Of a stretch of 64,000 bases of DNA, positions 25,556 to 37,990 are shown in pieces (within the stretch, counting starts at the first letter, position 1; the number at the start of each line of letters is the position of its first letter). The stretch is from positions 1-64,000 of the forward strand of contig CAMPDV010001439.1 of the NCBI GenBank assembly GCA_946699065.1, read 5' to 3'. Source of the DNA: Loxodes magnus. Taxonomy: Eukaryota > Ciliophora > Karyorelictea > Loxodida > Loxodidae. A program made the position numbers and the translations under genes. The notes beneath the pieces were generated by a model. It did not search any database and had not been told where the DNA came from. It saw nothing but the letters and a program-made list of their open reading frames with translations.

Positions 25556-26664
25556 TCATATAGATAATAAAAAATGTTTTACAACTTCCATCTCAATAAT
25601 CTTGATTTAATTTTCTTTAATTATTTTCTTCTGCACTTGCTCACAAGCCAAATTATTCCATTAACTCTTCCACTTGTTCGTTTTTTTACTCTAAAATTTA
25701 AATTCTTCTATGAAGCAATTTTGAATGAAAGTATTTAATTCTTAAGTCAATTTGTTAAAGTTATCCTAGAGTATGGAAGTTAGAATTAATTTAAATTTTT
25801 TGTAAGTTATAAGTTTAAGCAAATCATAATTTTTCAAGTCTTTAAATTCTTCCATTAAATCTTGCAGAGCTTCACATTAAGAAATATGTTAATAGGTTTC
25901 TTATTCTCTGCAAATCTATATTTAAGAGTGTTTTATTTAATAGTACCTATATTTCAAATAATACAAAAAATAGTAACTAAAGGTCATTAATTTGAAAATT
26001 GATACTATTTCTCGAATCATTGTCTTGTTTAATATTGTGTAAGTATAAGTTGGAAATTTATATTAATCAATGTTATTATCTTAATCTTTAAATAAAGGTG
26101 TAAAGTAGGCATCCCACTCAACCTTCCTATTACATCTGAATAAAATGTTTATTCTATTTTATTTAAAACTTTATTTAAAATTATTTGCTACTACTAGCAT
26201 CTTAAAGTTCTATTTGAAAATGTTAAGTCATTTATTTTAAATTCTTTAAATATTTAAGGTTACTGTTCTTTGTTAAAATAAATGCTACATCAGAGTTGGG
26301 ATCCATTTAAGATTCAGTGTGAAGTTTTATATAGAATTTGAAATAATACATTGCAATGTAATTTTAAAAGAATAACCAATTAAAGACAATAAAGTAAGAT
26401 TCATTAAAAGTAGATAAGACTTTGTAAAGCACATCTTGCTACTTATCTTTAGTCAGTGATTATATCATTTTATTTTTTATCTCTGAAGAATAGTTCAAGT
26501 AATTAATTCTGACAAATACCGCGTCTTCAGTAGTATAAATATTCTAAAAATCTATTATATATTAATTAACACTTTTTATTGTTATTAAATTTACAGTCCC
26601 TGTACTTTTTATATCTTATTAAGATTGCCTGACTCCAATAATTAATTATTAAATACCATCTCAT
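25556..26664 (-). CDS. Unknown protein, divergent from the 26.7 kb gene
   Basis: Minus-strand ATG at 26664 (MRWYLIINYWSQAILIRYKKYRD) is followed, after a frame change that probably marks a short intron, by a long protein-like frame. It starts as YTTEDAVFVRINYLNYSSE, then IQSLTKDKQQDVLYKVLSTF and MDPNSDVAFILTKNSN. After one more frame change come DLMEEFKDLKNYDLLKLIT and a Lys-rich tail ending IIEMEVVKHFLLSI at TGA 25,556-25,558. Exact splice sites were not resolved. The protein is helical and charged, with no recognised domain. It shares a 55-bp start-to-start interval with the plus-strand gene at 26,719, so one bidirectional promoter probably serves both. The copy-B homologue is at 60,666-61,774. 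Confidence 0.5.
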
Positions 26665-26718
26665 ACTTAGTGAGCTGCAGAGAGATAAAATTTATTGAGA
26701 TAAAATGTAGGAATTGAA
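26665..26718. promoter_or_regulatory. Presumed bidirectional promoter
   Basis: The 54-bp interval between two divergent start codons includes AGAGATAAAATTTATTGAGATAAAATG, i.e. a repeated GAGATAAAAT. The repeat and spacing are seen; promoter function is inferred. Copy B keeps it at 61,775-61,828. Confidence 0.35.
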
Positions 26719-28555
26719 ATGCTTAATGATACCTTTAAAAATCATGATGGAAAAACTGAAGCTAATGAGTAATTGACGCTAGTTTTTTAACTACCAGAAA
26801 CAGACGTAACATTACAAACGGGAACTGTACCTGTTTGTATTTTAGAACAAATAATTGGGTCTGAATGAAGCGTGTAAATTAGCGAGGTGTTTTAGGATTA
26901 TTACCTTGCAGTATAATTAATAATGCACTTTGGAGAAAGAAACATCCTGAGAACTAAAACTGATTAATATCATCTTTTGTACATCTAGAGTCTGATGCAT
27001 AGAATAAGTTTTTAAGATTAGAGGGGAAATAAAAAATATATGCTCTTGAAATGGTTTAGTCTTACCTAGCATGTATTTATGGTACTTTAATGGCTTATTA
27101 TAGATCAGAAGAAGACAAATTTTTAATCTATATATTGGCTATGATAAACACTGTATAAATAATTCTAAGAGAATAATCCGTGAAAGTTCCTAACTTGGTA
27201 AGCTTTTAGTAGAAATTGTAAGGAATATAGCTATTGGAAGAATTGATGATGAAGAGAAATAGCTCTCTTGAAGCAGCTTTAAAATATAGAGATTATAAAA
27301 ATTTTATTGACCCTAGTGACTATGACTTCATACTTTATAATATGAGATATTTTGAAATAGCAAAGCATTCTTAAATAACCGATTTATGGTGTTTTTTCTA
27401 TGGTTTATATTTTACTCATCAATAAAATATAACAGCTGATGGATTATCTGACTAAATCCTTAGAATGATTTGGAAAAGATTTGCTAGAAATATTCCAAGT
27501 CTTTAAATGAAAAGCATATTTGAAAGTGATTAACTGATTGAATATTTACACAAAAAAGTATGAAGTTCAGTGCAAAATAAGACAATAAGTTGAAATTTTG
27601 AATTAGATTGCTTCAGAACAGTATTTTAGAGACCATGAAGAATGTCTAGCTTATATTCTACTTAGAAGAATTATTTTTAGTAAGATAAAATTGTAAAAAT
27701 TTGAATGGAATTACTATTCTATGTTTAGCAATCTGTCCAAGTGGGAAAAGCTCCTTAAGTGAAGCAGGAGTTGCCGAATTTATTCTAGGAGCTAGTAAGT
27801 TTAATAGATGTGCTGTTTGAACAGGAAATGCTTAGATTAGTATAATAAAATGGTCCCATACCACTAAAAATAGACTAAAATACTTAAAATGTTCTTAGTA
27901 CTTAATAAACTGAATAAGAAAAAGTAAATAAAACTAAATAAATGTTAAATATTTATCATATCTTAAGATATCCTTTTTCAAATCAAATTTATACATCTTA
28001 AAATAGCAAAGAATGAAAAATTATTATTTTCAGTTTAGCAAAAGATCGAACTGAAGAAAATGCTCGAGTTATATAAGAGAAAATTAGATGGTTATAAAGA
28101 AGAAAAACCTACGCCACCTTTAGGAGTCAAATTTATTTTATTTATAATTGCAAGAACAGTATTTTAAAATAGCGCAGTATATGAGGTTTTCAAGAAAAAA
28201 CTTCCAAGCTTAACAATTACGATATGAATTGGAGAAAAAGAAGAAAATCATGTAAAGAATAAGCAAGTCTTATAGCAATGTAATTAGGATAAACTATAAG
28301 AGCAAATCAGGATGTATAACAAAAATATGTAGAAGAAAGTGAAGAAAAGCAGGAAGAAATATAAGAGGAAACATAAGAGGAAACTGACTATATTCCTTCA
28401 GAAAAATCTATTTAAGTAGTAGGAATCTTCAACCAAGAAAAAGAAAGAATATAACAGCAAATAGAAGACGTGGTAGGATATCCTATATGTTTTTCATCAT
28501 TCTCATAAATTTAGGGGGCTGCTTTGCATGGTAATCCACGTCATTTGAAATGTGA
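26719..28555 (+). CDS. Unknown large protein, about 600 aa, copy A
   Basis: ATG 26719 starts MLNDTFKNHDGKTEANEQLT with LPETDVTLQTGTVPVCILEQIIG. Near 26,860 the frame shifts to LGLLPCSIINNALWRKKHPEN and QKIYALEMVQSYLACIYG, and on through NSSLEAALKYRDYKNFIDPSDYDFILYNMRYFE and LWCFFYGLYFTHQQN. Further segments include EEKPTPPLGVKFILFIIART, an acidic repeat EESEEKQEEIQEETQEETD and IQQQIEDVVGYPIWGCF. The last segment needs a 26-nt intron (GTTTTTCATC..AAATTTAG, about 28,489-28,514) and ends at TGA 28,553-28,555. Not all frame changes have clear introns. No domain recognised. Copy B (61,829-63,665) is very similar but has compensating 1-bp indels near 62,780-62,845, in a stretch that may be intronic. 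Confidence 0.55.
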
Positions 28556-29021
28556 AATATATCTATAGAGTTTGAGTTTTTTGTCCTCTATATAGATAGA
28601 AACTTTAAAAACAATTTTAATTAAACTATCTTTTAAATATTTATATTCTAATAATATTGCAAGCTCTTATTGAAGCAATATTAAAAGCTAAACCTATTTA
28701 AGATTATTTACATTAACATATTTAATAATTTAATTTAATTTAATTTAAAATAAAATTTAATTTTCAAAACTTAAAATAAAAAATGTTTAAGATGCTTTCT
28801 TAAAAGCAATAATATTTAGTAAGCTTATTTGAAAACTAAATTTTATTTAAAAAGGTTAAATCTAATAATTAAATTATTTTAAATTATTAACTTTATAAAA
28901 TTTTAAGCTTTTTCTAGCTTAGATAATTATAAGATACATCTATTTATATGAAATTAAAATAATGCTAAACATCCAATAGGCCTTCTTTACTACCTCTTAC
29001 AAAGATAAAAAGGAAGAGAGC

Positions 29022-29865
29022 ATGCGAGATGCCATTTCTTCTAACCTCACGTCTTTTCTTTAATTAGACCAACCTTTTGATCAGCAAAAAAACTTAATAA
29101 TGGACCTAACAACTTTCAAAGCCGGGTAAACAACAGAAACAAACTCTATAAACTCCAAAAAGGAAGAGAGACATCGAAATTAGCAGGAGATTGCATTGCA
29201 TTGCTAGAAAGAAAGAACCTTTGGATACAACTCAGATCAAGTTGATATTTAGTAATTTGCATTGATGGTGGTGAATTTAATGAAGAGGTTTAAAAGTAGA
29301 AATATTTGAAAGAAAAACTAAATTTCAAGCCAGAAGAAAAACTTAAATGGACTGGGATCGTATATATAATTATGAGCGTTAAATGGATGCATTCTTCAAC
29401 ATCCAATACCATTTGGATAAGAATATAACTTAGCTGAATGATTAAGTAGTGAAATAAGAATAGGAAATTCAACTCCTAAAAGAATCAAGAATGGAATAGC
29501 TAAATACTGGATCGATCTCAATGATTGTCAAACCTTAAACTTAACCTCGAATGAGACTAATTCCGATCAAGAAGAGATGCTTTCGCTGCCAAAACCAATA
29601 AAAGCTATATCAGAACTGTAAGAAGTTTCAATAGAAACAAAGGAATTTATGATAAGCAAAGCGAACAGAAGCAATTGGGCTGAACAAGATTTTTTGCACG
29701 AGAATGGAAGTACGAACAAGAGGAAAAAGATGAAGCTATAACCAAGTCCTAAGGGAATTATAACGTAAAACCTATTAAAAAAACCCGCGGATGGGAACGT
29801 GTAATCTTTCTGTTGCCCCAAGTATTTTAACGAACAGCGAAAAACTTGAAGCGCTGCACTTCTGA
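29022..29865 (+). pseudogene. Retroelement ORF1 with degenerate zinc knuckle
   Basis: GC-rich relative to flanks. The reliable part is 29,347-29,865: MDWDRIYNYERQMDAFFNIQ, a coiled coil (LDKNITQLNDQVVKQEQ), then KRCFRCQNQQKLYQNCKKF. This is C-x2-C-x4-K-x4-C at 29,578-29,619, a CCHC knuckle whose His is Lys. It ends at TGA 29,863-29,865. W-x-x-(I/V)-Y-N-x-E-x-x-x-FF and RCFxC...CxK are shared with the intact ORF1 at 56.6-57.4 kb, so homology is clear. A possible earlier start is ATG 29022 (MRDAISSNLTSFLQLDQPF) in another frame, so at least one frameshift separates the parts. The role in the element is nucleic-acid binding with ORF2. Confidence 0.65.
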
Positions 29866-29919
29866 GAGGATAAAACTCCTTAATAATGGAGAAACAATTT
29901 TATATAATAATAATTACAA

Positions 29920-32900
29920 AACCTAATATTTGTTGTTTTATCTAAAACTTTATAGTATCAAATGATTTAATTTTAAGTATGCGTTTTCTCCTCATTAATT
30001 CCAAAGATATTTGTTTTACTCCAAAAATTAGAAGCTTTTATATAAAAAAGGATATCGATAATACAAATGAAAAATTAAAATAATACTATTAAATAAACTA
30101 TGAATTTCATTTAAACTTAATCATTCGATTCTAGTTGAGAAAAAAGCTTGGCTGATACTGTGATAATTAAGATTTTAGTCAAATTTTTCTTGAAATAAAA
30201 AAATGAGCAAAAAATAACTTTTCGAACTTTATTAAACACCAGAATAATTTTTTAATAGAATATGACAATTTGAAATAACATAATTTAAAATATAGAAAAA
30301 ATAGATTAATTTATTGTTGAAGAAATTTAATTTATTGGAAGATATTCGATAGAATTAAATTAATTGGAGCTTAAATTTTAAGTAATATAATTACGATATT
30401 AATAAGTTATTATGACAAGAATTTAACAAATATAAGATAATATTTAATCTAAAAGAATATGATAAATATTATAAATAATACAATTTAATAATAAAATTAT
30501 AACATAGAATAATGTATTGAAACAATTAAAAACTAAACACAAAATTTCACTTTTAAAAATATTTAGAATCTAATAATAAAAATTATAAATAAATATGCAT
30601 AAACAATAAAAATAATAAGAAATGAAAATGCTATAAATATGGTGTGAAAGAATTATATAAATTAAACTATTTGATTTATAATTTTTATTAAAATAATAAT
30701 ATTTATATTTATATATAACTTAAAATTATTTAAAACTATGCTTAAAATGTTTAAAAATAAAGAAAATTATTTTTTAAGCTATTAAATATATTAAATAAGT
30801 TTAACTATATTTTTTAAATACGATACATAAATTTTATACTTTCTTTTATTTCTAATTATATCTTAAAATCATATTATAGTTTTATTAAATTTTTAATCAT
30901 TTTACAAATTAAATATTTTAAATTTGATATCTAAATTCTTTTTAATTTATAAAGATTTTACTAAACTAAAGTTATATGAAAAATTAATTAAAACTATTTT
31001 ATAAATATAAAAATATATTATTTTAATATATAATAAGAAATTAAATATTTTTATAATAGATAAAAGGAATCCATTCATTATATAAAATTATTTATTATAT
31101 TCTTTATTTACTTTATAATTTCTTTGCTTAAATTTACTATCTATAAAATACATCTTTTTATAATGTAAAGGCTTTAAAATGCTATTCTCATTTATATTTT
31201 AATTTTTATATATATTTGAAAGTATGATAACCACTTGCTATAATATAATTAGAAAGAAATTCTCTTCGATAAAAGTATAAATATTACTTATCAACTTGAT
31301 AGAGTTTTTAATTTATTACAAAATAGATTTTTATAATTAATTTCGACAAAATTGTTTAAAAAATAAATGTTAATAGAAAGGGATATTTGAAACTAAAAAT
31401 AAGAAGGGATATATACTCTATTGATATAATTTATTTTATAAATAAATAATTTTTCCTTATGTACCTATTTTAAGTAAAAAAATAGCATTTTCCAGTCTGT
31501 TAAACCTATAATTTGAAAACTTTGATTTTAATTATAATTAGTAGAATTGCATTAATTATTAAATACTAATTATTACTAATTATTTTTCTATGAAATTTAA
31601 TATATAAAAATAATAAATATACGTAAATAAATTATAAATAGTATTATAATAATATTGTTTTCACTAATAATTAATAACTATAAATGAGTAAGCTTTTATA
31701 AAATTTAATTACCAGAAATATTTAAAATATTTAAATAATATTAAATTTTAAATAAGCAAGAATAATATTCAAATTTATATAGTTTATATTTTATTAATAC
31801 AAATTTATCAAAAACTTTAATTTAATTTTATTTATTGTTCTTAGACAATCTTTAACTCTCCTTTTAATAAAAAATGGTTTTAATTTCATATTTTTTTATT
31901 TATAGGCATATTTGAATCAATAAAATTAAAAATAAATATGTTTTTAATTCAAAATTTTAATTTATTTTGCTACTTTACTTAACATTTAAAGTTAGAATCT
32001 TAATATTGATATAAATTAAATTATTTTTAAAAACATTTAGTGGGATTTCATATTAAGTTTAGAAAATAAAAAATTAAATTATTTTTACTTATTTATTAAA
32101 AGTTTTCACTTAAGCAGAAGTAAATTTGAGATTAGTAAAATAATTAATACCTATACCATATATACATCCATAATCAGTGAAAAATAGTAAAAATAAACTA
32201 TCTTTGAATAGGCTGATTATAAAAATCTGAGAGTTAGAGAATTTTTTAACATTTTTAACATTTTTTTTAATTGAAATTGAAAATTTCTAAGAATAATTAT
32301 TTTTATGTTGAATTACTTTATTTAAAAAGTCAATCCATGCTAGATTAATGAAATTTTTATTCTTTAATATTTATCTTTATCACAAATATTGTTAAATATA
32401 AAGTTTTAAATTATAATTTTTTAAATTTTTTAATTAATTAATTTATACTTTATTTTTTTCTTTTAGTAATAATTTTAAATAATAATGAAGTTGATAGTAT
32501 CAATTAAATAATTAGTAAATTTTATATTCATTTTTTATAGAAAAATATAATTTATTAAGTTTCCCTTATAATTTTTAATTTAACTTTTAAAAATATTTTA
32601 CTACATTTCTAAGGTTAAAATAGAGATTACATAATTTATTATATGTTTTATCTAAACATTAGTAAATATTTAAAATATTTATTTATAATATCATTTAGAA
32701 TTATAAATTTTCTTAATATTTTTTAAATTATATTTAGCTGATGTTTTTGCATTTACTTTGGTTTTTTATAAAATATTAATAGATTTTATATAATAAATTA
32801 TTTTAAATTTTTATTAAACAAATAGAAAAATATTAATTTTCCTTATTTTAATTTAAAATATTATTATTCATTAATAAGAAATGCAACCACAGCTTTATTA

Positions 32901-33620
32901 AATATTTTATCTAGAGGATAAGAAAATTTCTTATTAGTCTCTAATTAAACCTATCTTTAACTAGTTAAAGTAATTAGATTATTCACAAGTACAGTTAAAG
33001 TAAAAAGGAATTTTCTTTTAAGTTTTTATGAATTAATATTACTAAAGGAGTTAGTAAAGGAGGCTATAATATATTAAACTCTTGATTTTAAGATAAATAG
33101 AGAATTTTAGATATATGAATAATTGACTCTATTGAAGATTTAAATTAGCTTTTCTTTATTTAATTATATAAAAGAATAATGTTTTCTCTTTACTATTTAT
33201 TTTAGTACATATAATTACCTAAATGTTTTATAGAACTAGTATAATACTTTAAATTTAATATATTCTTATAGTCACTAAAATAAACTTAGATAAATTAAGA
33301 CTAAATATTTTACAAAATGTATCTTTTTGTCAGTTTTCCAAACAAAAGTTAATTACAAAAAGATAGTTAATAAAAAGGAATATATAAATATAATTTAAAT
33401 TTAGGAAAATTATAAATAATCTAAAATTTAAACTTATTTTAATGACTCAGCTTCAAATATTTCTATAACTATCTATATCATCTTTTTAGGTTTAAATCTT
33501 TTGTAATAAGATTAATAAATGAGGATCTGATATAAAGCAAAACATGCAGAATTGTTGATTAGGAACAGAAAGATATAGAATAATAGTAGACTAATAAATG
33601 TATTAAGAGTAAATAATAAT
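29920..33620. other. AT-rich spacer
   Basis: About 85% AT. Long A/T runs and short direct repeats; no protein-like frame, tRNA, or repeat shared with other parts of the window was recognised. Confidence 0.5.
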
Positions 33621-34928
33621 CTATTAGATTAGTTTTAAATAACTTATATTAGCTAATCTAATACTTATATTATCTAATACTACAAAGAAACATATTATGT
33701 TAAGTTAACTCTTTCTATTAATTCAGAAAATAATAATAGAAGATATTAAAAATATGCTTTCTTAAAAGCTTATAATTTTCTGAAGAACAAACAACTAATT
33801 TTAAGAAAGAGAGTATTAATAGTGTTAACAATATAATATAGATTTGTATATAATAATAGAATTAAGTTTTTATCTTTAAATAATCTAGAATAATTTAGGT
33901 ATTATTAATTAGAAATGATAATTACAAAAATAACATAAATAATAAATATAATATTAGTTTGCTATAAAAAGAGAAAGTTATCTAAATGTATTAATTATAA
34001 CTAATCTAATATCTAAATTAAAGAGAAATTAATTAATAACTAATAAAGCTAAAAGGATAAAATATTAAGTATTTAATAGACATAATTAAACATATTAAAG
34101 CTTATTTTAATAATAAAATTAAATATTACTATTTAATAATTGTAAGATATAATTAGTGATACACCATTTATAGCTAGTTTAAATATTTACTTTCTACTAC
34201 TTATATTTATTACATTTATATATTTTGCTTAGAATCAACATTATAAGTAATTATATTAGTTTATAATTATAAGAGAGACTTTTATAAATAAAAAGTTTTA
34301 ATTAAATAGTAGTAAAAAAGTGGACAATTAAAAGAGTTTATATTATAAATTCTAAAAATGCTTTGTTTTAAATAATTTTATGTTTTTTAATATTTATTCA
34401 AACTAATTAATAAGAAACTTATTTTATTTACTTTTTTTAATTAGTAAAAAGATTAAAGAAACAATTTTTTTGGATTAAATGTAAGAGAAAAATAATAATT
34501 AATAGCAATAGTTTTAAAAAGAATTGTAATATTTTATTTATTATTTAAAAGAGTCTATAAAGAAATAAGGTTTTCTTATTAAGAGTCTTTGATTTAAAGC
34601 ACAAATAAGTAGTAACTAATAAATGCATATTAAAGTTATTATAATAAGGATATAATTCTTTGTTATAATACTTTTGATATAATAAATTATCCTTTTATTT
34701 AAAAGTAAAGGAAATAAAATAATTAAAATTGTAAAAGTTTGTACACTATTAGTTTTATATCTTATCTTGTTTTAAGACAAAAATAGAAAAATCAATGTTT
34801 TATAAATAAGATACTTATAAGTATGCTTAATAAATAATTTGATTGTTTAATTGTATTGAAATTAAGTAAGTAAAATTTATTGAGTTATTTTAATTAAATA
34901 GTTATTTGAATAAGTTATAAAAATTAAA

Positions 34929-36012
34929 ATGGTGAAAAAAGAAACGGAGAAAAAAGAAAAGCAATTTACTAAAAGTATTTTTTTAAGAAAACTCTTAAGA
35001 GCGAGAAGCCACATTCTAGGGAAAGTATCTCTACTTCATTTTAAGTATGAAATTCTGCCTAACTTATGCTACTAAAAATTAATAAATAAGATCAGTTATG
35101 ACCAAAGTAAAGGTATTTCTTTAATATTTTTTAGACTAAGTCATTAATATCACTTCACCTGCTTTATCGGTAGCCATATCAAGTGACCTGAATTGAATTG
35201 TATCAGGTTCTGGATATCCTGAATATTCGATAAAGATCTGGAATTTCCAGACAGGTACTCTCCAAAGAACTATAGCGGGGCATACTTCCTCAGTTTACTC
35301 GCTAGTAATCTCCCCTGACTCAAACTATATTATTTCAGGATCTTACGATAACACTATGAAGATCTGGAATTTCCACAATGGTTCTCTCATAAGAACTATA
35401 ACGGGGCATACTTCTAGAGTTAACTCGGTAGTAATCTCCTATGACTCTAAATATATTATATCGGGATCTGAAGATAAAACCATAAAGATCTGAAATTTCC
35501 ACAATGGTGCTCTCCAAAGAACTTTAACAGAGCATACTTCTAGAGTTAACTCGGTAGTAATCTCCTATGACTCTAGATATATTATATCGGGATCTGATGA
35601 TACAACTATAAAGATTTGGGATTTCTAGACTGGTCAGCTTGTGCGAACTCTTACTGGGCATTCAGGTCGTGCTTCATTGGTAATAGTGTCTAAGGATAAT
35701 AGATACATAATATCAGGTTCTTATGACAGGGCTATTAAGATATGGGACTTCTCTTCTGGTTAGTGTATTCGTACTCTTTAAGGTCATACAGATGTTGTAT
35801 GAAGTATTAAGTTAAGTGTTGATTCAAGTGTTATCTTTTCTGGTTCATGGGATAAAACAATCAAGATCTGGAACTTTGATAAAGGTGACTGTATATAGAC
35901 TTTAAAAGGGCATAAAAATTTCATATATTCTATAGCATTGAGTGTTGATAATAGATGGTTGGTATCGGGAGCTAGTGACAATACGATAAGAAAGTGGAGA
36001 GTTTCGAGTTGA
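34929..36012 (+). CDS. WD40 propeller protein, copy C
   Basis: ATG 34929 (MVKKETEKKEKQF), a 22-nt intron at 35,113-35,134 and TGA 36,010-36,012 give 353 aa with the same basic N-terminal region and blades as copy A. Compared with A and B the first GH site is changed: QVINITSPALSV replaces QVLTGHSSPALSV, a net loss of one codon. TGA 35,194-35,196 encodes the Trp that copy A writes TGG (14,795-14,797), and TAA 35,779-35,781 encodes the Gln that copy A writes CAA (15,380-15,382). The open frame across seven blades argues for function. Partner unknown. Confidence 0.9.
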
Positions 36013-36713
36013 GTAACTTGCTATTTGACTTAAATTAATTTTACGATTAAATATAAGATATTGGTTATTCATTTAAATGAATGTTGAATGGTAATAATGT
36101 TTGTAGTTATATGAAGTTTTTTATATATTTATTTAAAATTTGTAATATTCTTAAATATTCTTGGTTTAAAAAAAGGTTGAGTAATATAGATTATTGAAAT
36201 TAGTGAGTTATATGATTTAAAATGGGTAATATTTAAAAATATTAAAAATATAATTTTGTTAAATGAAGATGTAAAATAAGTTTAATTTTAATTTTATTCT
36301 ATAAAATTTTATAGATTTATTTTTAGATTTTGTAAAAATTTAAAGTTAAGTATAAATTGTAATTTTTTTTTGTGGAGTAGTTAAAATATTATTTATAAGG
36401 TTAAAGTTAGTTTATATTTTGATTATTAATTATTAATTAAAAAATTTAATTAAGTATTTTATTTATTTTATTTTAAATTAAATTTTGTTTTTTAAATTTT
36501 GATTTTTTATTATTTATTTTTTATGATTGATATTTAATATTAATTATTATTATTATTAATTATAATTAATTATTAGTGTTTATTATAATTATTAAATTTA
36601 AATTTTTATGTTTAATATGTTTCGTTTCCGACTGGAAAATTAATTTTTCTGATGGTAAGTTTTTATTTTTCAATTTTAGAGTATGGATTTCGAAAAATTT
36701 CAAATTTTTTTTT

Positions 36714-37230
36714 GCTCAGCGTTTTATACTACCAAAGATTTTCGGCACGGAATAAATTTTTTTATTTCGGGATAAAAAATCCTAAATAGGAATAAAATTT
36801 CAAGAAAAAATTCCAAATATAAAAAATTTTTGAGAAAAAAAGGAATTAAAAAAACTTTTATAATAAAATAGAATTTGGAATTTTTTTTTGTTGAAATGGT
36901 ATTTTTAAAAATAAAAAACATTTTTTTTAGGAAAATTTTTTGATTTAAAAAATTTTTAACAAAATTGTTTTTCTTTTTATTTAAAAGTATATTTTTGATA
37001 AGGTAAATTATTTTTGAAATTATAAAATAATTTATTGTTTATGCTTTGGAAAAAATACAATTTTTAATTTTGAACTTCTTGTTGAGTAAATGAAAAAATT
37101 CGCTTTAAAAATTTTTTATGTTATAAGAATTTACTTAAAAGAAAAGGATCTCTAGAAGAAAGGAAATATAATAAAATAAACCATGAAATCGTGAAAATAT
37201 TATCCTTTTTTCGCTCAGAATTATTCGCTA
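36714..37230. repeat. Recurring motif block, copy C
   Basis: Holds two of the GCTCAGCGTTTTAtACTACC-type motifs (36,714 and a diverged CGCTCAGAATTATTCGCTAC at 37,212) with ATGTTTCGTTTCCGAcTGG upstream of the first. Equivalent to 15,614-18,990 of copy A but shorter. Confidence 0.65.
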
Positions 37231-37799
37231 CAAAAGATTTTCGGGATGGATAAATCCTTTTCTTAAAGGGATAGAATTTTAAAAGATTTGAAAAGTTTTT
37301 TAAATAACTTTTAAGAAGTAAATATTAAAAAATAAATTACAATTTTAGGAAGAAATAAATTAGTTAAAAAATTTTATATAAGAGGGCTTAAAACTACCTT
37401 TTTAATAGTATTGCGAATTTTTTAAAATAACTAATCAAAAAGAACTAAAAAATTTCTTTATAAAAATATGATCAATAAAATAGAAAAAATGAGGTTCAAT
37501 ACATCTGTAATAATAAATTTTAGGCCAATTTACAAAGAATCTAAAAAATATTTAAACAAGGATCTAAATAATATATCTAACCTAACTATATAAAATATAG
37601 AAACAAAAATTTATTAATCAAGTTTAAAAATATTCTGCTTTATTATAATAATTAGAAAAATATTAAAAATTTAAAAGATGAGTAAAAGAGTTTTAAAAAG
37701 AGCTTACTACGATTAACAATCTGTTTTTAGTTTGCTAAAGATGTTAATTTAGAAGAGAAAAATTATTTTTTAAGAAAAATTGCTATTAACAATTTTAAT

Positions 37800-37990
37800 A
37801 ACTGGACAGATGGCTTTAATCTTTTTTAGCTTAGTTGTACTTTAATTTGGACATAAATACCAAAAAAACCTCATCACTAGCACTATTACATCTATATCTT
37901 TGATAAGCCAATTTTTTAATTCATACTCAAAGTCTCTAACATTTACACTAAAAAGATAGTAAAATTAAAAATTTTTCGAAAATATAAAAT
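37800..37990 (-). pseudogene. Short protein-like fragment, unknown
   Basis: Minus strand reads FSVNVRDFEYELKNWLIKD followed by IDVIVLVMRFFWYLC, with good codon variety. The pattern (NV...L..WL...DI.VI) loosely recalls the start of endonuclease/phosphatase-fold proteins, but no catalytic residue is present. It abuts the right junction of copy C and has no recognised start or end. Probably a gene fragment. Confidence 0.25.

Larger units (their letters stand above)
11894..28892 (+). repeat. Segmental duplication, copy A
   Basis: Collinear with 44,478-64,000 (copy B). The left edge is AGCAAGTTCAAAC at 11894 (44478 in B), inside the last codons of the preceding gene. The similarity is still continuing where the window ends on the B side (A equivalent about 28,890), so the true right edge is not visible. 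Differences are mainly substitutions, 1-10 bp indels and five larger events: a 95-bp insertion, the LINE RT rearrangement, a 327-bp insertion and a 0.96-kb insertion, all with the longer form in B, plus scattered small deletions. The subregion 13,222-17,992 exists a third time at 33,622-37,787. Confidence 0.9.
33622..37787 (+). repeat. Segmental duplication, short copy C
   Basis: Matches A 13,222-17,992 and B 45,898-50,665: upstream spacer, WD40 gene and downstream motif block, but with one tandem unit instead of three and lacking the roughly 630-bp internal repeat of A and B. Left junction follows CTATTAGATTAG at about 33,620; right junction is at ...AAGAAAAATTGCTAT (37,787), after which the sequence is unrelated. 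Confidence 0.85.

Noticed and set aside
29567..29821. Minus-strand 84-aa ORF
   Set aside because: Antisense of the ORF1 zinc-knuckle region at 29.3-29.9 kb, where the plus strand shows homology to the intact ORF1.
35335..35981. Minus-strand ORFs over the WD40 gene of copy C (also 47,735-47,935)
   Set aside because: Shadows of the WD40 repeats on the opposite strand; they mirror the repeat pattern and have no independent support.
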